Shown here one piece after another: positions 41,406 to 51,739 of a DNA stretch of 64,000 nt. The stretch's first letter is position 1, and each line of letters opens with the position of its first letter. Location: the NCBI GenBank assembly GCA_963377175.1, contig CAUJNA010003793.1:145001-209000 (forward strand), given 5' to 3'. A program made the position numbers and the translations under genes. Origin of the DNA: Effrenium voratum. Lineage: Eukaryota; Sar; Dinophyceae; Suessiales; Symbiodiniaceae. The notes under the pieces are model-generated. The model was not told where the DNA came from. It was given only the letters and a program-made list of their open reading frames with translations, and did not search any database.

Positions 41406-43203
41406 AACTGAGATGCTTCTTCATGATCCACTTGTTGCTCGCCATGAGGCTGCCATCAGGTTCAAATGCTGCGACAATGTTCCTGGTTTTGTCTGTCAAC
41501 GTTGTTCGCTCTTCGGAGAGTCGGATGCCATAGTCTTGGTCCTTGAGGAATGCAAGGATCAACAGTGCATCTCTTCCTGCTGGCACATGGGTCAATGCGG
41601 CTGACTCATCGTCGTCAAGGATGACGTCATCGATGCGTGCCATGTGGACGTGCATTCTCCCCGAAGGGTTTGACTGGGATTTCCCAGATTTGAGCCCGTG
41701 CTCGATGATGCTGAAGAGATGATTTCCATAGGTTGCATGGAACATGAATGTGATGGGCTTCTTCGCGAACGGCTTGATTTTTCTCTCTTCTTCAATGGTT
41801 GGTGGTGCCGGCCTTCGCATTCTGTGCTTGGGCTGAGCTGTGCCTTCATCTTCATGAGGCGCCTCGGATCTTGACGGATGCGGACTTGGCGGAATAGATT
41901 CCGGTGGTAGATCATAGTCCGGTTCGTCGTGTTGAGGCTCTTTCTGCTGCTCAGAGTACAGGGGTCGTCCAAAGGATTGGATCTCGACTTGTCCTGTGTG
42001 TCCGCTGTTGCATCTCACGTAGAACTCCATCTCTGGATCGACATAGAATTCCTTGCCATCGGGCCTGAGTGCATTTTGTGCGGATCTTGTGGTAAGCTTG
42101 TCGATCCATCGATTCCTTGGAACAATTTCTCCCCGTGCCTTGCGCTCCTTATATGGCCCGTCCACGGATGGAAATACGAATGCAATTTCGAAACGTGATT
42201 TTCCATAGCTCGGGAACATAGCCATCAAGAGAAGTCCTGGCTTATTTCCAATGAAGTTCCTGGCATGTGTGATGCAGGTCAATGCGTCATAGAGCTCGAT
42301 GGATCCATCAGGACCCATGTCCACTGGTCGTTCGCATTCCTTATGGATTCCATGCCTTGGATCATGTCGAAGACATCCGGAAAATGATCTGCTCATTCTC
42401 TCAATTCGCCAGAGGATGAGATCTGTGATCTGTTTCGCCTTGGATGGATCCATGCGGAAGTATTTGCAAACCTGTTCGACATTCTGGACGGTCTTCTCGA
42501 GATCAATGTTGCCTTTGTGGCATACCATCGGGATGATGTCGGTTCCGTAAACTTCGGATTGAGCATTGGTGTAGCAGCAGATGCTGTAGACCTTCTTGAT
42601 GAAGTCCATGTATTGCTTCTCCGCATGATGTCCTTCACCTTGGAGTGTTGGCTGCCAGTAATCGTTGAATCTGGCCTTCAACCAGAATACCTTAACTCCA
42701 TGCGGTCTCTCATGCTCAGGAACGAAGTGGAAATCCGGATTGACATCGAGGATGGTTGAGCATTCCCTGTAGTACTCGTACACAAAATTCAGGAATTTTG
42801 AGTTTCCGAAAGGTGCGGGGTGTACGGATTCCTTCTGGAGGCTGATGTTTGTATCCGATCCATATGTTACAAACCACCGATCATTGGATGTGAGAACAGG
42901 CCGCATCACTGGTCGCCTTGGAAGTGCAGGTCGATCACCAGGATGATCGTCGGATTCCGTCTCTTCATCCAGGATGTTCTTTGGTGCTGGCTTGACCTTG
43001 GAGACAAGCCTCAATGCTGGTGGCGGTGACTTTGGAACAAGTTTCGGATGCGGCATCGCCTTTGACGTAGGCCTTCCTGCGGGAGGATGCCCTTCTTCAT
43101 CTGAATCATCGTCGTCGGAATCTGGATCATAATCAACCTGCTCCATGTTGACGTTCTCGGGTTGCTGAGAGGCGGATGGATTCTCATCGGCGACTTGCTC
43201 CAT
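41341..43203 (-). CDS. Tpt1/KptA-like RNA 2'-phosphotransferase carried by the retrotransposon
   Basis: An intact 620-codon frame starts at an ATG followed by an acidic, Pro-rich tail (residues 1-105). Residues 106-260 form an unrecognised globular region. The Tpt1/KptA motif series follows: CLRHDP (277-282), KSRFEI (335-340), VRCNSGHTG (396-404; family R-x-x-Q-GHS), FHATY (488-492; family HGT), HGL (502-504), GRMHVHMA (515-522; family R-x-HIH-A) and AGRDALLIL (542-550). Family enzymes use NAD+ to remove an internal RNA 2'-phosphate in tRNA splicing. Usual length is about 200-250 residues; here the two lobes are separated by a Pro/Glu-rich insert (about 410-480). Position between RNase H and the 3' LTR, same strand, indicates element cargo. 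Activity is inferred only from motifs. Confidence 0.82.
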   Translation of the reverse strand: MEQVADENPSASQQPENVNMEQVDYDPDSDDDDSDEEGHPPAGRPTSKAMPHPKLVPKSPPPALRLVSKVKPAPKNILDEETESDDHPGDRPALPRRPVMRPVLTSNDRWFVTYGSDTNISLQKESVHPAPFGNSKFLNFVYEYYRECSTILDVNPDFHFVPEHERPHGVKVFWLKARFNDYWQPTLQGEGHHAEKQYMDFIKKVYSICCYTNAQSEVYGTDIIPMVCHKGNIDLEKTVQNVEQVCKYFRMDPSKAKQITDLILWRIERMSRSFSGCLRHDPRHGIHKECERPVDMGPDGSIELYDALTCITHARNFIGNKPGLLLMAMFPSYGKSRFEIAFVFPSVDGPYKERKARGEIVPRNRWIDKLTTRSAQNALRPDGKEFYVDPEMEFYVRCNSGHTGQVEIQSFGRPLYSEQQKEPQHDEPDYDLPPESIPPSPHPSRSEAPHEDEGTAQPKHRMRRPAPPTIEEERKIKPFAKKPITFMFHATYGNHLFSIIEHGLKSGKSQSNPSGRMHVHMARIDDVILDDDESAALTHVPAGRDALLILAFLKDQDYGIRLSEERTTLTDKTRNIVAAFEPDGSLMASNKWIMKKHLSYEDSRCTTPRSANLPMPSSIM

Positions 43204-43543
43204 GGGGCAGTCTGATGTCTCATCTTCTGGATCGTCCGAAGATCATATTGAGAATGGGCATGTCTTCGAAGTGATCGAGCATACAAGATTGCAAAGGTCG
43301 GATTGGTTGTAAACCGAAAGTGGCTGCGGATGCAGACACATATTTCTTGAGATTCAAAATGGGTCAAGTGCAAACACGCGCATCACGGAATTGAGGAATT
43401 GAACATATGCAAAACGAAAAACTCATGCATCAGAATTCGTGGACATGCGGATCATGCCCAGGTTCCCCAATAAGCAAACATGGATTCTGCTATACCGACT
43501 CCTGCAAAAGCAAGGATGTCGGGTCCGTGCTTCGTGTTGCGTG

Positions 43544-44137
43544 CTACCACTCAACCAAAAATGCCTTGTTCTGCAACATGGTACGGAAGGGTGGATGTGC
43601 ATCTACATTCAAGAGATTGCCGGTGAGGACGGCCTTGATGAGCTCGTCTGCTTTAGCTGAATGCTTGGTCAGCGAATCTGCCAGACAATCTTCACTCCGT
43701 ACATGTGCAAGGTCGTGCATCTGTCCACTGTTGCTTTCCTTTCTCAACATCTGGATCAAATGCATTGTTTCTTTCTGTTCCGGTTGATGTGTTGTGGATG
43801 CTGTGGTGACAAGATTGTTCGCATCAGTGCGGATGTGTACATCTGCAATTTCGCCCGTTATGTCTGACCAGAGGCCGCGAAGAAATAATGCTGAACCGTA
43901 ACAACGCATTAGTCCGTGCAACTCTGCAACAGTAGTGGACATGGTTGTGGCGGTGATCTTGTGCGTCTCATAGTCGACCAGTGAGCCTCTCGAGTTCGAT
44001 GAGCCCTGGCGAAGATCTCTTTGTTCTGCAAGAAAGATAACACGCGCACGATGGGATGACATATCCTCGTTGTTGCGATAGGATGCCTCTGGATAGCCAA
44101 CTACGCGTGTCTTGCCACGAAGGGGCCAGAATCTCAT
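43544..44137 (-). CDS. Copia RNase H
   Basis: Read after a frame change from RT. It contains VVGYPEASYRNNED (family GYSDASxAxxED, so the first catalytic Asp position reads Pro-Glu), TVAELHGL (catalytic Glu), HIRTDANNLV (catalytic Asp) and EDCLADSLTK. It degrades the RNA of RNA/DNA hybrids during reverse transcription. The altered first motif may mean an inactive copy or a sequence error. Confidence 0.85.
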   Translation of the reverse strand: MRFWPLRGKTRVVGYPEASYRNNEDMSSHRARVIFLAEQRDLRQGSSNSRGSLVDYETHKITATTMSTTVAELHGLMRCYGSALFLRGLWSDITGEIADVHIRTDANNLVTTASTTHQPEQKETMHLIQMLRKESNSGQMHDLAHVRSEDCLADSLTKHSAKADELIKAVLTGNLLNVDAHPPFRTMLQNKAFLVEW

Positions 44138-45399
44138 GCTAAGCGGGATGCTTTTGATGGTTCTGACTGTCTTATTATAATGGCGCGAACGTCCTCAATG
44201 GTCGCTGATGATGTCTTGGATGCACACCTGGAGAATTGATAACCAATGTGGAACTGCGTTCGCGACTGTAACCAGTTGATCTGACCTAGGACACTTCTGT
44301 ATGCAGTATGCATTTGTGGAGTAAGAGGAGTGTCGTCCTTCAGGTGTTTGTCAAAAGTGATCTCCTGCAGTTCGTCGATGGCAACATTCTGATGAACATT
44401 GATGTACCAACCGTGCTTGTCATCTTGCTTCCATTGGATGCGCTGTCCTACGAAGAGGCAATCATTTTTGTCCTCGGAACCAACCTGAAAATCTTTCCGA
44501 AGTCGTCCCATGATTTCCTTCTCGAACACGTCATCCCCCGTCATAAGAAGATCATCTACATGAAGAGACAGTGCTCCATGAACTTGTCGATTCTTGGCAT
44601 TGTTACCAGAAACAGGATCCATGAGGTAATCAACTGCTCCTTCGAGATCGAAAGTTGTGGATGACTTCTTTTCACTCACCAATGCGGGCTTCGGAAGCTG
44701 CTTGCCGTAGTACACGTATGTACAACGGTCTGCCCGGGTTGGCACCAGTCCATAGGAACGAAGTGCCGAGTCAAGGATGTTCCACCATCTGCGGGGTGCG
44801 TCATTCAGCCCGTAGGCAGGCTTCTTCATGCGCGCTCCAATGTGTGGTGGATATCCCATTTCAGGAGGTATCTGACAAATGATGTCACGAGACTGATCGT
44901 ATGCTTCGCCTTGGAGAAATGCTGTCTTCAAATCCATGTGGAATATATTCCAGCCTTTATTTGAGGCTGCTTGGATTGCAAGGCGGAAACCACTCCTGGA
45001 TGCAGCAGGACTGTCTGTCTGCTGATCATTCTTCTGCTTGTCTTGGAAGCCTCGGAGGACCCAGCGAGCCTTGGTCTTCAGGAAGTTACCATCCTTGTCT
45101 CGCTTCAGGGTTAGAACCCAGCGACCGGTGACCCAGTTCCTGACCTGAATCTTGCGTGTATCGACTAAGTCGAACACTTCATTGTCAAGCCATGATTTGC
45201 ACTCAAGCTGCTTGGCTTCTAGGAATTGCTTCTGATAAGCTCTTATTTCCGTGGCTGTAGCTTCCTTCCGCTTCTTGCCAATGAGTGCGGATGTGGATGA
45301 AGCCTTCAAGGATTCTTGATTGGATGAATACAGAACTAAGAGTGCACGGTCATCGTCGGTCATGTTCTTGCATAACTGGTCAACATGATTCTGATCCAC
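44134..45399 (-). CDS. Copia reverse transcriptase
   Basis: A 421-codon frame with the copia RT order: NWVTGRWVLTLKRDKDG (88-104), FHMDLKTAFLQGE (153-165, first catalytic Asp 156), KKPAYGLNDAPRRWW (192-206) and SLHVDDLLMTG (278-288, catalytic DD; His replaces the common Tyr), followed by the thumb and the connection GQINWLQSRT. It synthesises cDNA from element RNA. The frame ends in a shift just before RNase H. Confidence 0.95.
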   Translation of the reverse strand: MDQNHVDQLCKNMTDDDRALLVLYSSNQESLKASSTSALIGKKRKEATATEIRAYQKQFLEAKQLECKSWLDNEVFDLVDTRKIQVRNWVTGRWVLTLKRDKDGNFLKTKARWVLRGFQDKQKNDQQTDSPAASRSGFRLAIQAASNKGWNIFHMDLKTAFLQGEAYDQSRDIICQIPPEMGYPPHIGARMKKPAYGLNDAPRRWWNILDSALRSYGLVPTRADRCTYVYYGKQLPKPALVSEKKSSTTFDLEGAVDYLMDPVSGNNAKNRQVHGALSLHVDDLLMTGDDVFEKEIMGRLRKDFQVGSEDKNDCLFVGQRIQWKQDDKHGWYINVHQNVAIDELQEITFDKHLKDDTPLTPQMHTAYRSVLGQINWLQSRTQFHIGYQFSRCASKTSSATIEDVRAIIIRQSEPSKASRLA

Positions 45400-46450
45400 A
45401 GATCTTCTGTTCGGCTGTCATGAGTGACCAATGCGCTTCATCTAGAACGAGATCAGCTTGGTGATCATCGTGGGATCTGGTCCTCTGAGAGTCTTCTGAA
45501 TCTCCATCTTCCTGGTCAGTGAATCTCATGGTTCTTTCTGAACTTCCAGTGCCGGATGAGGTTGGAACATGAGGAATCAGTTCTTCCTCACTTTCATATT
45601 GGACCGGCAAATTCGCTGGATTGTTCGGATTATAATTGGATGAAGATGCAGGATCATGTCTGGGAGAATGCCCAGGTGACTCATCATTGTCATCTGGCTT
45701 CTTCTTCTTCTTCTTCCCAGTCTTCTGCTTCTTTGATGGACTGCCGGTTGTTTCTTCTTGCGCAAGTGTTGGCAGTTCAAGATCTTCATCTTCTGCTTCG
45801 GGATTTGTAAGAATCGCAGGTGGTGAAGGTACCACGACAGTCGGAAGAATTGGCTGAGATGATTGCGACTGTGACGGCAAAGAGACATCACCCCCCAGTC
45901 GATTGAGTCCACTTGAGGGTGAAATGGACTGTTTTTGAGGTTTAAGCGCTGCATCTCCTCCGCCAGGCTTGTCGTGTGGCGGTAGTGGAGGATCCACTGG
46001 ACTGTCTGGTGACACACTGCGTGGTGCTGGCGGCATGGGATGATCAGGCTGATGTGGAGGATCCGGAGGAGGATCTGACATGTTCTCGTCCGGCGTTGGA
46101 GGTCTTGGATCAGGCATGGGATGGTCCGGTTGATCAGGTGGCTGCTGCGTGTCAGGTTGTTGAGGTGCATCCGTTGGATCCAATGGATCCGTCTCGATGG
46201 GCATCGGCCTGATGGCCGGCGCATCGGTGAACGACTGATGAACGGATGAAAACATCACAGCATGCCAAGTCTTCGGATCATACTTCTCCCAATTGCATTT
46301 TGATGCAGGCAAGACCCAAATTCTATTCAGCTGATCAGGCTGCCAGAAGGATATGATTGCATCGTCCGGAGGTGACGTAATAGGCATATTGATGCCAATG
46401 GTGTGGACGTATGCGGTGCATGCATCATACTGAGTGGATGAGATGCACAA
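45380..46450 (-). CDS. Copia polyprotein, proline/aspartate-rich linker
   Basis: A 356-codon frame between the methyltransferase-like and RT domains. The N-terminal 90 residues include IISFWQPDQLNRIWVLPASK. The rest is very rich in Pro, Asp, Gln and Ser, with a basic KKQKTGKKKKKKP run that could be a nuclear localisation signal. It is probably a disordered linker of the polyprotein. Confidence 0.75.
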   Translation of the reverse strand: MCISSTQYDACTAYVHTIGINMPITSPPDDAIISFWQPDQLNRIWVLPASKCNWEKYDPKTWHAVMFSSVHQSFTDAPAIRPMPIETDPLDPTDAPQQPDTQQPPDQPDHPMPDPRPPTPDENMSDPPPDPPHQPDHPMPPAPRSVSPDSPVDPPLPPHDKPGGGDAALKPQKQSISPSSGLNRLGGDVSLPSQSQSSQPILPTVVVPSPPAILTNPEAEDEDLELPTLAQEETTGSPSKKQKTGKKKKKKPDDNDESPGHSPRHDPASSSNYNPNNPANLPVQYESEEELIPHVPTSSGTGSSERTMRFTDQEDGDSEDSQRTRSHDDHQADLVLDEAHWSLMTAEQKICGSESC

Positions 46451-46453
46451 TTG

Positions 46454-47568
46454 TCACAACTTCTTACAGCCATTCCACATGTTCTGACATCGCCAGTCAT
46501 TAGGATCTTGCTTGAAGATGTCGATTTCAGTCTCAGGTGGGTACTGCTTCATCGTCTTCTGGAACTTCTGAACTAGCGGATCCTGGATGACCAATGGTTG
46601 AACGTCCTTGTTGAACGGCAGGTCTTGGATTCTGACTGCAAGACTGCTGCTGGTCATGTTGAACTCCTTGTCAATGGCTTCCATCTCCTTTCTCAGGATA
46701 TCAACCTGCTTGATGGTGAATGGTTCATCCAAGAGGTACACCTCATTGTCAAGCGGTTTCACCTGCAAGTGTCGTAGGAGGATGTGCGCGAGATCCTGAC
46801 AGAACTGGTAAGGATAAACCTGTGCCAGTTTGGTCCTGCTTCCGAAGGTACCAGCGTTTCCCTCTAGGGGTTGGTGTTCATGCTTGACTGAGCTGGAAAT
46901 TTTTTTACACCTTCTGAAGATCGGTCTCATGACCTCGGAAGGTAAACAGTGCATCAAGCTCGTGGGCTTGAGACTTCTGAGCCCGGATTCAGGATCTTTA
47001 AGTCCGTATGCACAGAAATGGAAATTTTTCAGGTCACGGATGGATCTGAAAACAATTGTTGCATGCATTTCAGATACCATAACCTGGATGTCTGAGGATT
47101 TTCTATGATGAAGTATCTTCTGTGCTTCAACTGATATCGCGCAATGGATGCCACAAATTCAACCATGGGAAGGTAGCGTCTCCGCTTTTCCCCAACCTTT
47201 TGTTGGTCTTGTTGGATGTTCTGCATATTTGACCATGGTCCACAGACCGGTGCCATAAGGATGACATCAGGTGCTTGTTCCCTGATGATCTCCATGACCA
47301 TGTGTCGTCCCTTGGATGTCATTACATCGAATCCTGTGCGGATGTCTACGGGGGCACTTCCTGCAAAGATCTTGAGAACGTGGATCTCCCTACGTACACA
47401 ATTCCAATGTGCTTGTTCAGGAATGGATGTGAGGTCCTCGACGAACACGTTCTCTGCTGGATGAGGTACTACAGGTTTTGGAGTTGGTTTTTCCCGCGAT
47501 ACGTAATGGCACTGAGGATCTTGGCTTAGGAGCTGGTGCGGATGATTCCTTTTTCTTGGTATCTGCAA
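46454..47568 (-). CDS. C5-DNA-methyltransferase-like domain of the copia polyprotein
   Basis: Two frames meet at about 47.05 kb. The first has REIHVLKIFAGSAPVDIRTG (motif I region), PDVILMAPVCGPWSNMQNIQ (motif IV region; the family Pro-Cys is Val-Cys here), and RRYFIIENPQTSRLW (motif VI, EN). The second continues with FCAYGLKDPE, KPTSLMHCLP, and YPYQFCQDLA. The layout matches methyltransferase-like domains known within algal and dinoflagellate retroelements; C5-methyltransferases inside Symbiodinium retrotransposons have been reported. Catalytic ability is uncertain because of the changed motif and the frame shift. Confidence 0.75.
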
Positions 47569-48883
47569 AGGAGCCTGGTTGCTCCTTCTGCAAGGTCTTC
47601 TGGTAATAGAAGATCAATTCCGGGTTTCCCCGGAGGGATGGTCTCATCCTTCCTGAGCTTCGTCATGTTAACCTTGATGAGTCGAGTCCCAAGATCAAGT
47701 CCTACCATCGCTCCTTCAATGGAAATGACCTTTCCTTTTAGCCATATTCCTCCCTTGCTTCCATCGGAACGGATCTTGGATTTGTCTTCCTGCCAGTAGA
47801 ATACCTTGTCCTTCACCTGAAGGGCTTTGAACTCATTCGGAGATTTTGAGCAAGGTCTCGTCGGATGTCTTCGGATTGACGTGCTTCTTGGAAAGCTTGC
47901 TTTGACAGCTGCTTGATCTGGATGGCTGTCAGCTCTTCTTCATTCCTGTCAATCGTCAACTGAGTTGGTGTTGCGACATCGAGTTGGATGAGATCTGCTG
48001 GTCGTCTTCCGAATGCGAGCTCCAATGGTGTTACACCCCCGTAGGTGACGGTCTGATTCCTGACAGTTGCAGCGGCCTTCGCTAGCTGCCTGTATGTCAC
48101 TTTCTTCAGTGTTGCAGGTGCTGTACCTGCTTTGATGGAACTTAGCATGATCTTGAGTTGTGCCTTCAGGAGTCGAACTGCTGCTTCAGCTCGATTTGGC
48201 CATGGTGTATTCGGTCCCAAGGATATCGGTGTGATGTCAAGGGACTGATAGAAATGTTCCCATGTATCTGTCATGAAGGCTTGATCTGCGACAACTGATT
48301 TGTGCAAGTGGTACTGGTCAAAATAGTTCCTGAGGACAGTGATGTTCTCGGCTTCTTGCGTAGTTGTCACTGCCTCTGCAGTGAGCAATGTTGTTGCTCC
48401 ATCCAGGATGACAAGAACAATGATGTGTTCTCCTGTTCCAAGAGGAACTTGACAGTGATCAATGAATGTCATGTCACCAAAGGTGTCCGCTCGGAGTCCA
48501 CTTGTTTTGCTTCGTGATGGTGCATGTTTTGCCGCTTGGCAAACTTCACACTCACTTCGGATCTTGTCAAATAGATCGAATGTTGATTTCGGCAAATGAA
48601 GTGCGCGGGTTCTAAATCGAAATTGATCTGTTGTCATGTGATGATGCTGCAGGTGGAGTTTCTTCAACTCTTCGGGATTTGACAATCGCTTGTGGATTCT
48701 GCCTAGGGCAAGCGGAAGCGATGTTGGTTCTTCTGAGGATGGTGCGAAAGGATCTGGCTCAATAGTCGACCGGCCCCTCTTGTCGATGATCCTGTCTGCT
48801 GCCGATCCTGAACCTGCTTCTTCGTCCTTAAGTGAATTGTCCGCGAAGGTGAAAATGGTCTTACCTGTCCACAGGTTAATCAT
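47526..48883 (-). CDS. Copia integrase
   Basis: Two overlapping frames. The zinc-binding H-H-C-C region is LHLQHHHMTTDQF with CEVCQAAKHA. The catalytic D,D,E triad is visible as MTFIDHC, SVVADQAFMTD and PWPNRAEAAVRLLK. The second frame (47816-47526) has a C-terminal barrel-like segment, VFYWQEDKSK with KGKVISIEGAMVGLDLG. It inserts element cDNA into chromosomes. Confidence 0.92.
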
Positions 48884-48921
48884 CGGTTTATTTGCCTGGG
48901 ATGTAAGTCTCCAATTGTCTT

Positions 48922-50146
48922 CTAGAATGTCTGGATCTCCACCTGCGGATGCATCAATGATTTCCGTAGTACGTTCTCGGCTAATGTGATCAGGATTGAT
49001 TGGACATTCCTTGGCTCCATTTGGTGTGAACAGCGCCTTTTAATGTGCACACGGATGAGCTGCTTGTTCTTCTTGTCAAGGATCCAATGGTCCTGCTTTT
49101 GGGACCCAATGATCTTAGGAGTTGCTAGGCCCTCCTTTGTCTCGGGTGATTTTGCTGCACAAACAGTTTCGCTCTTGGTGAGATCCCCGGAGGGAAACTT
49201 GATGCTGTTATCATCGTCATAGACATAGTTGATGAGGCCCTTGTGAGCAATGTCTCCATGCGCCTTCACTCTTGCAACTCCAGCGAGATCGACGAGTGCA
49301 TGTCCTGTACCAGATACCGGAACTGCTTGACGGTTCATGCCAAAGGCTTTGCATGTGATCTTGTCACATTGAGCTGTGTGCTCGATAGTCATGTAGAGGT
49401 TCCGCATCTGGCTGATGCTGAGTAGGATTGGTACAGTTCCTTGTTCAAGGACGTCGATGTTGGTTGGTACTGCATGGAGGAGTTGTGTGATATCGAAGAT
49501 GCAGGGTCCAATTTACCCTGGCGGTCTCTCCATTTGCAAAAGTGAACTTGGTCTCGGCTGGGATGTACTCATAGGAGATGATGTCCTTCATTGGTTCGAT
49601 GGCCTGAGTAAAACGCTGGATTGCATGCCAGCTGCCCATAGATCTGGTACATCCATTGTCCAGAATCGCATAGGTCGGGTTGTGCTGAGGGTTGATGACA
49701 GGCGCCATCAGCTTTGTTGCCAGAAGGCTGTGATTTGTTGTGACGGACAGATTGTGTTCTGAAACTGTATCTGATTGGATCAGCTTCTCGTGGATGGCCT
49801 TTTTCCCAGGATGCTCATATGCATCATGGAATGCCATTAACGCTTGTCCTGTGCTGGATGTCTCATGGGATGAGTACCAGCCATGTTCGTTCCATGTCCA
49901 TGATTGATCCCAGTCTTGGTCTGTCCAACCGGCATAGGTAGGCTCCATGGATGGTGCAGTCTGCTGGATGGCGGGCTGCTCCTCCGTCTTCTCTGCAGTG
50001 GCTGCAAACGTCTTGGATTTTCCTTTCTCCTGTCCGCTCTTTCCCTTGCCACTCTCATAGGATGGAGAACCTTTGTTTCCATCATAGGGATATATTTTAA
50101 TTTTGATTTTCCTTTCTTTCCCTTCTTTCCTTTGCCTTTTCCCCAA
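48922..50146 (-). CDS. Copia protease region
   Basis: Two frames (50146-49445 and 49407-48922) joined by a shift near 49.455 kb. A Lys/Gly-rich gag tail is followed by NPTYAILDNGCTRSMGSWHA, the retroviral-type aspartic protease active-site region. The usual D-[ST]-G reads D-N-G. The flap-like ETKFTFANGE follows. The second frame has EQGTVPILLSISQMRNLYM, the last protease strand. It cleaves the polyprotein. Confidence 0.8.
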
Positions 50147-51312
50147 TATGCCTGGTCGTAGGGGTCATAGTTTTCGTTGGCCATATTGGCCTTTCCGCCA
50201 GAACCGCTTTTTCTGAAGGGTTTAAAGCCACCTCGTTGGTGACTGTCCTTTTTGTTTCCTGATTTTCCTTTTCCTTTTCTCTTCTTGAACTTGAAGTTCC
50301 GCCCCGACACTTTTCTTGCTATGAACGCATCGTTCTCCTCGAGGACCCAGAACGTCTTTTCATCGTTGTTTGACATGAATCCTTCAAGTCCTTCTTCATC
50401 CTCAACCCAGAGGCCTTCTTCTCCTTCGTATTCACCTTGTTCGATGATGAAGAATGTGTTGCTTCGGTTGCCTCCTTGAGGTCGGATGGATGGATCTTGG
50501 ATCGATGTTCTCGTCGTGATGAAGAGTTCATGGTAGTGCGTCTTCAGCATCTCATAGGAGTAGTTTTCTAGTGAGATGTTTCTCAATGACCTTGCACTTG
50601 TCAGTCTTTCTCGTTGCTGATCTGACAGCTCACTTTGAATAATGAAAAACTGTGCAATGAGATTATCCCCGAAGGGAAGTGCGTCCCGCTGTCTGTCCTG
50701 CATTCCTTGGATATACTGTCTGAGGACTGTCGGATTGAGCAGGGCTGGAGGCGGTGCTCGAACACCGGCTGCTTGCTGATGTCGAGCAATTGTTCTTGCA
50801 TTTGCGTCCTGTACGGACTGTCGAAATGATGGGGACTGTGCCGTGAAAACGGGCATCAAGTCCATCCATGCTACCTTCAATCTCATAAGAAGGATTTCGA
50901 ATTTTGAGGTAAAAATGAGGAACTCTTGGTTCTGCCTTCTACTGTTGAAGAAACTGAGGAGCCTGTACAGATACACGTTGGTCGCACCTTTCAAAAAGTA
51001 CTTCTTCAGCGTGTTCTTGAAATAGTTGACTCCTTCATCAGGATCTTGCAAAAGGTCGTTTTGGAGGACCGCCTTGTACATATATGCATCTCCTGTTAAT
51101 CTGCTTTTGAGCAGAGGTCCTCTCTTGGGTGCTTCCACCGTCGTGATGGTCACCCAATCGTCCACGAGTTCTTCATACCTGAACCAGCTGACTTTTCCGT
51201 CGTACGATGGCGGCTGCTTGGCGGTCATCGTATAGCCTGGATTTTTGGCCATACTTCTCCATCGGATGACATCTTCCCTTGGATCTCTGCAGAAAACCCG
51301 CTCCGCTACCAC
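50090..51312 (-). CDS. Copia gag-like protein
   Basis: The frame opens just inside the 5' LTR. It contains KVSWFRYEELVDDWV, LKSRLTGDAYMYKAVL and YFKNTLKKYFLKGATNVYLY, a helical capsid-like region, then a basic Lys/Gly-rich tail (FKFKKRKGKGKSG, GGFKPFRKSGSGGKA). No CCHC zinc knuckle was seen. The true reading probably shifts frame near 50.09 kb into the protease frame. Confidence 0.82.
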
Positions 51313-51321
51313 CCACTGGGG

Positions 51322-51517
51322 TGCCTATCCCTGAACGGAACTGGTACCCTGTGGTAGTAGAGGTCGTTGTGTTGGTCCCTGGATCTATTCCGGAGAGAAT
51401 CCAATATGCCAATGTGGATGATTGGAGGATGGATTGTCCCTGGTGGATTGTCTTGTGGATAATCCTGGAAGCGGCCTGCTAAGGTTCTTTTTGCTTCACG
51501 CGATCATGCATGATGCA
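51322..51517 (-). repeat. 5' LTR
   Basis: Direct repeat of 39162-39364, sharing GGAACTGGTACCCTGTGGTA through GCTTCACGCGATCATG. Differences are a handful of substitutions and short indels, which suggests a fairly recent insertion. Confidence 0.9.
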
Positions 51518-51739
51518 ATGCTCGCGCGGTGATTCGAAGACGCTTCACTAAAGCGCAACTCAGTTTGTCAAAAACATTGGGGTGTTCGATTCCCCCCGGG
51601 TCCGCTTTCGCATCCTTAGCAGCTCCAGCGGCACATCGCCAGCATCACCTGCATCATACGCATCAGCGCCTGCCAAGGATGCGGATGATGCAAGTGGTGC
51701 TGGGGATGTTGCCCATGCTGGTGAAGGAACATCTGGAAA

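Larger units (their letters stand above)
39162..51517 (-). mobile_element. Ty1/copia LTR retrotransposon with two extra 3' frames
   Basis: Near-identical direct repeats of about 200 bp (39162-39364 and 51322-51517) flank a minus-strand series gag, protease, integrase, methyltransferase-like, RT, RNase H. Integrase before RT defines copia. Two further frames, Tpt1/KptA-like and EEP-like, follow before the 3' LTR. gag-pol is split into several frames by apparent single-base shifts. A possible primer-binding site, TGGTAGCGGAGCGGG, lies just inside the 5' LTR (about 51298-51312, minus strand) and starts with the TGG complementary to a tRNA CCA end. No clear target-site duplication was seen. Confidence 0.93.
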
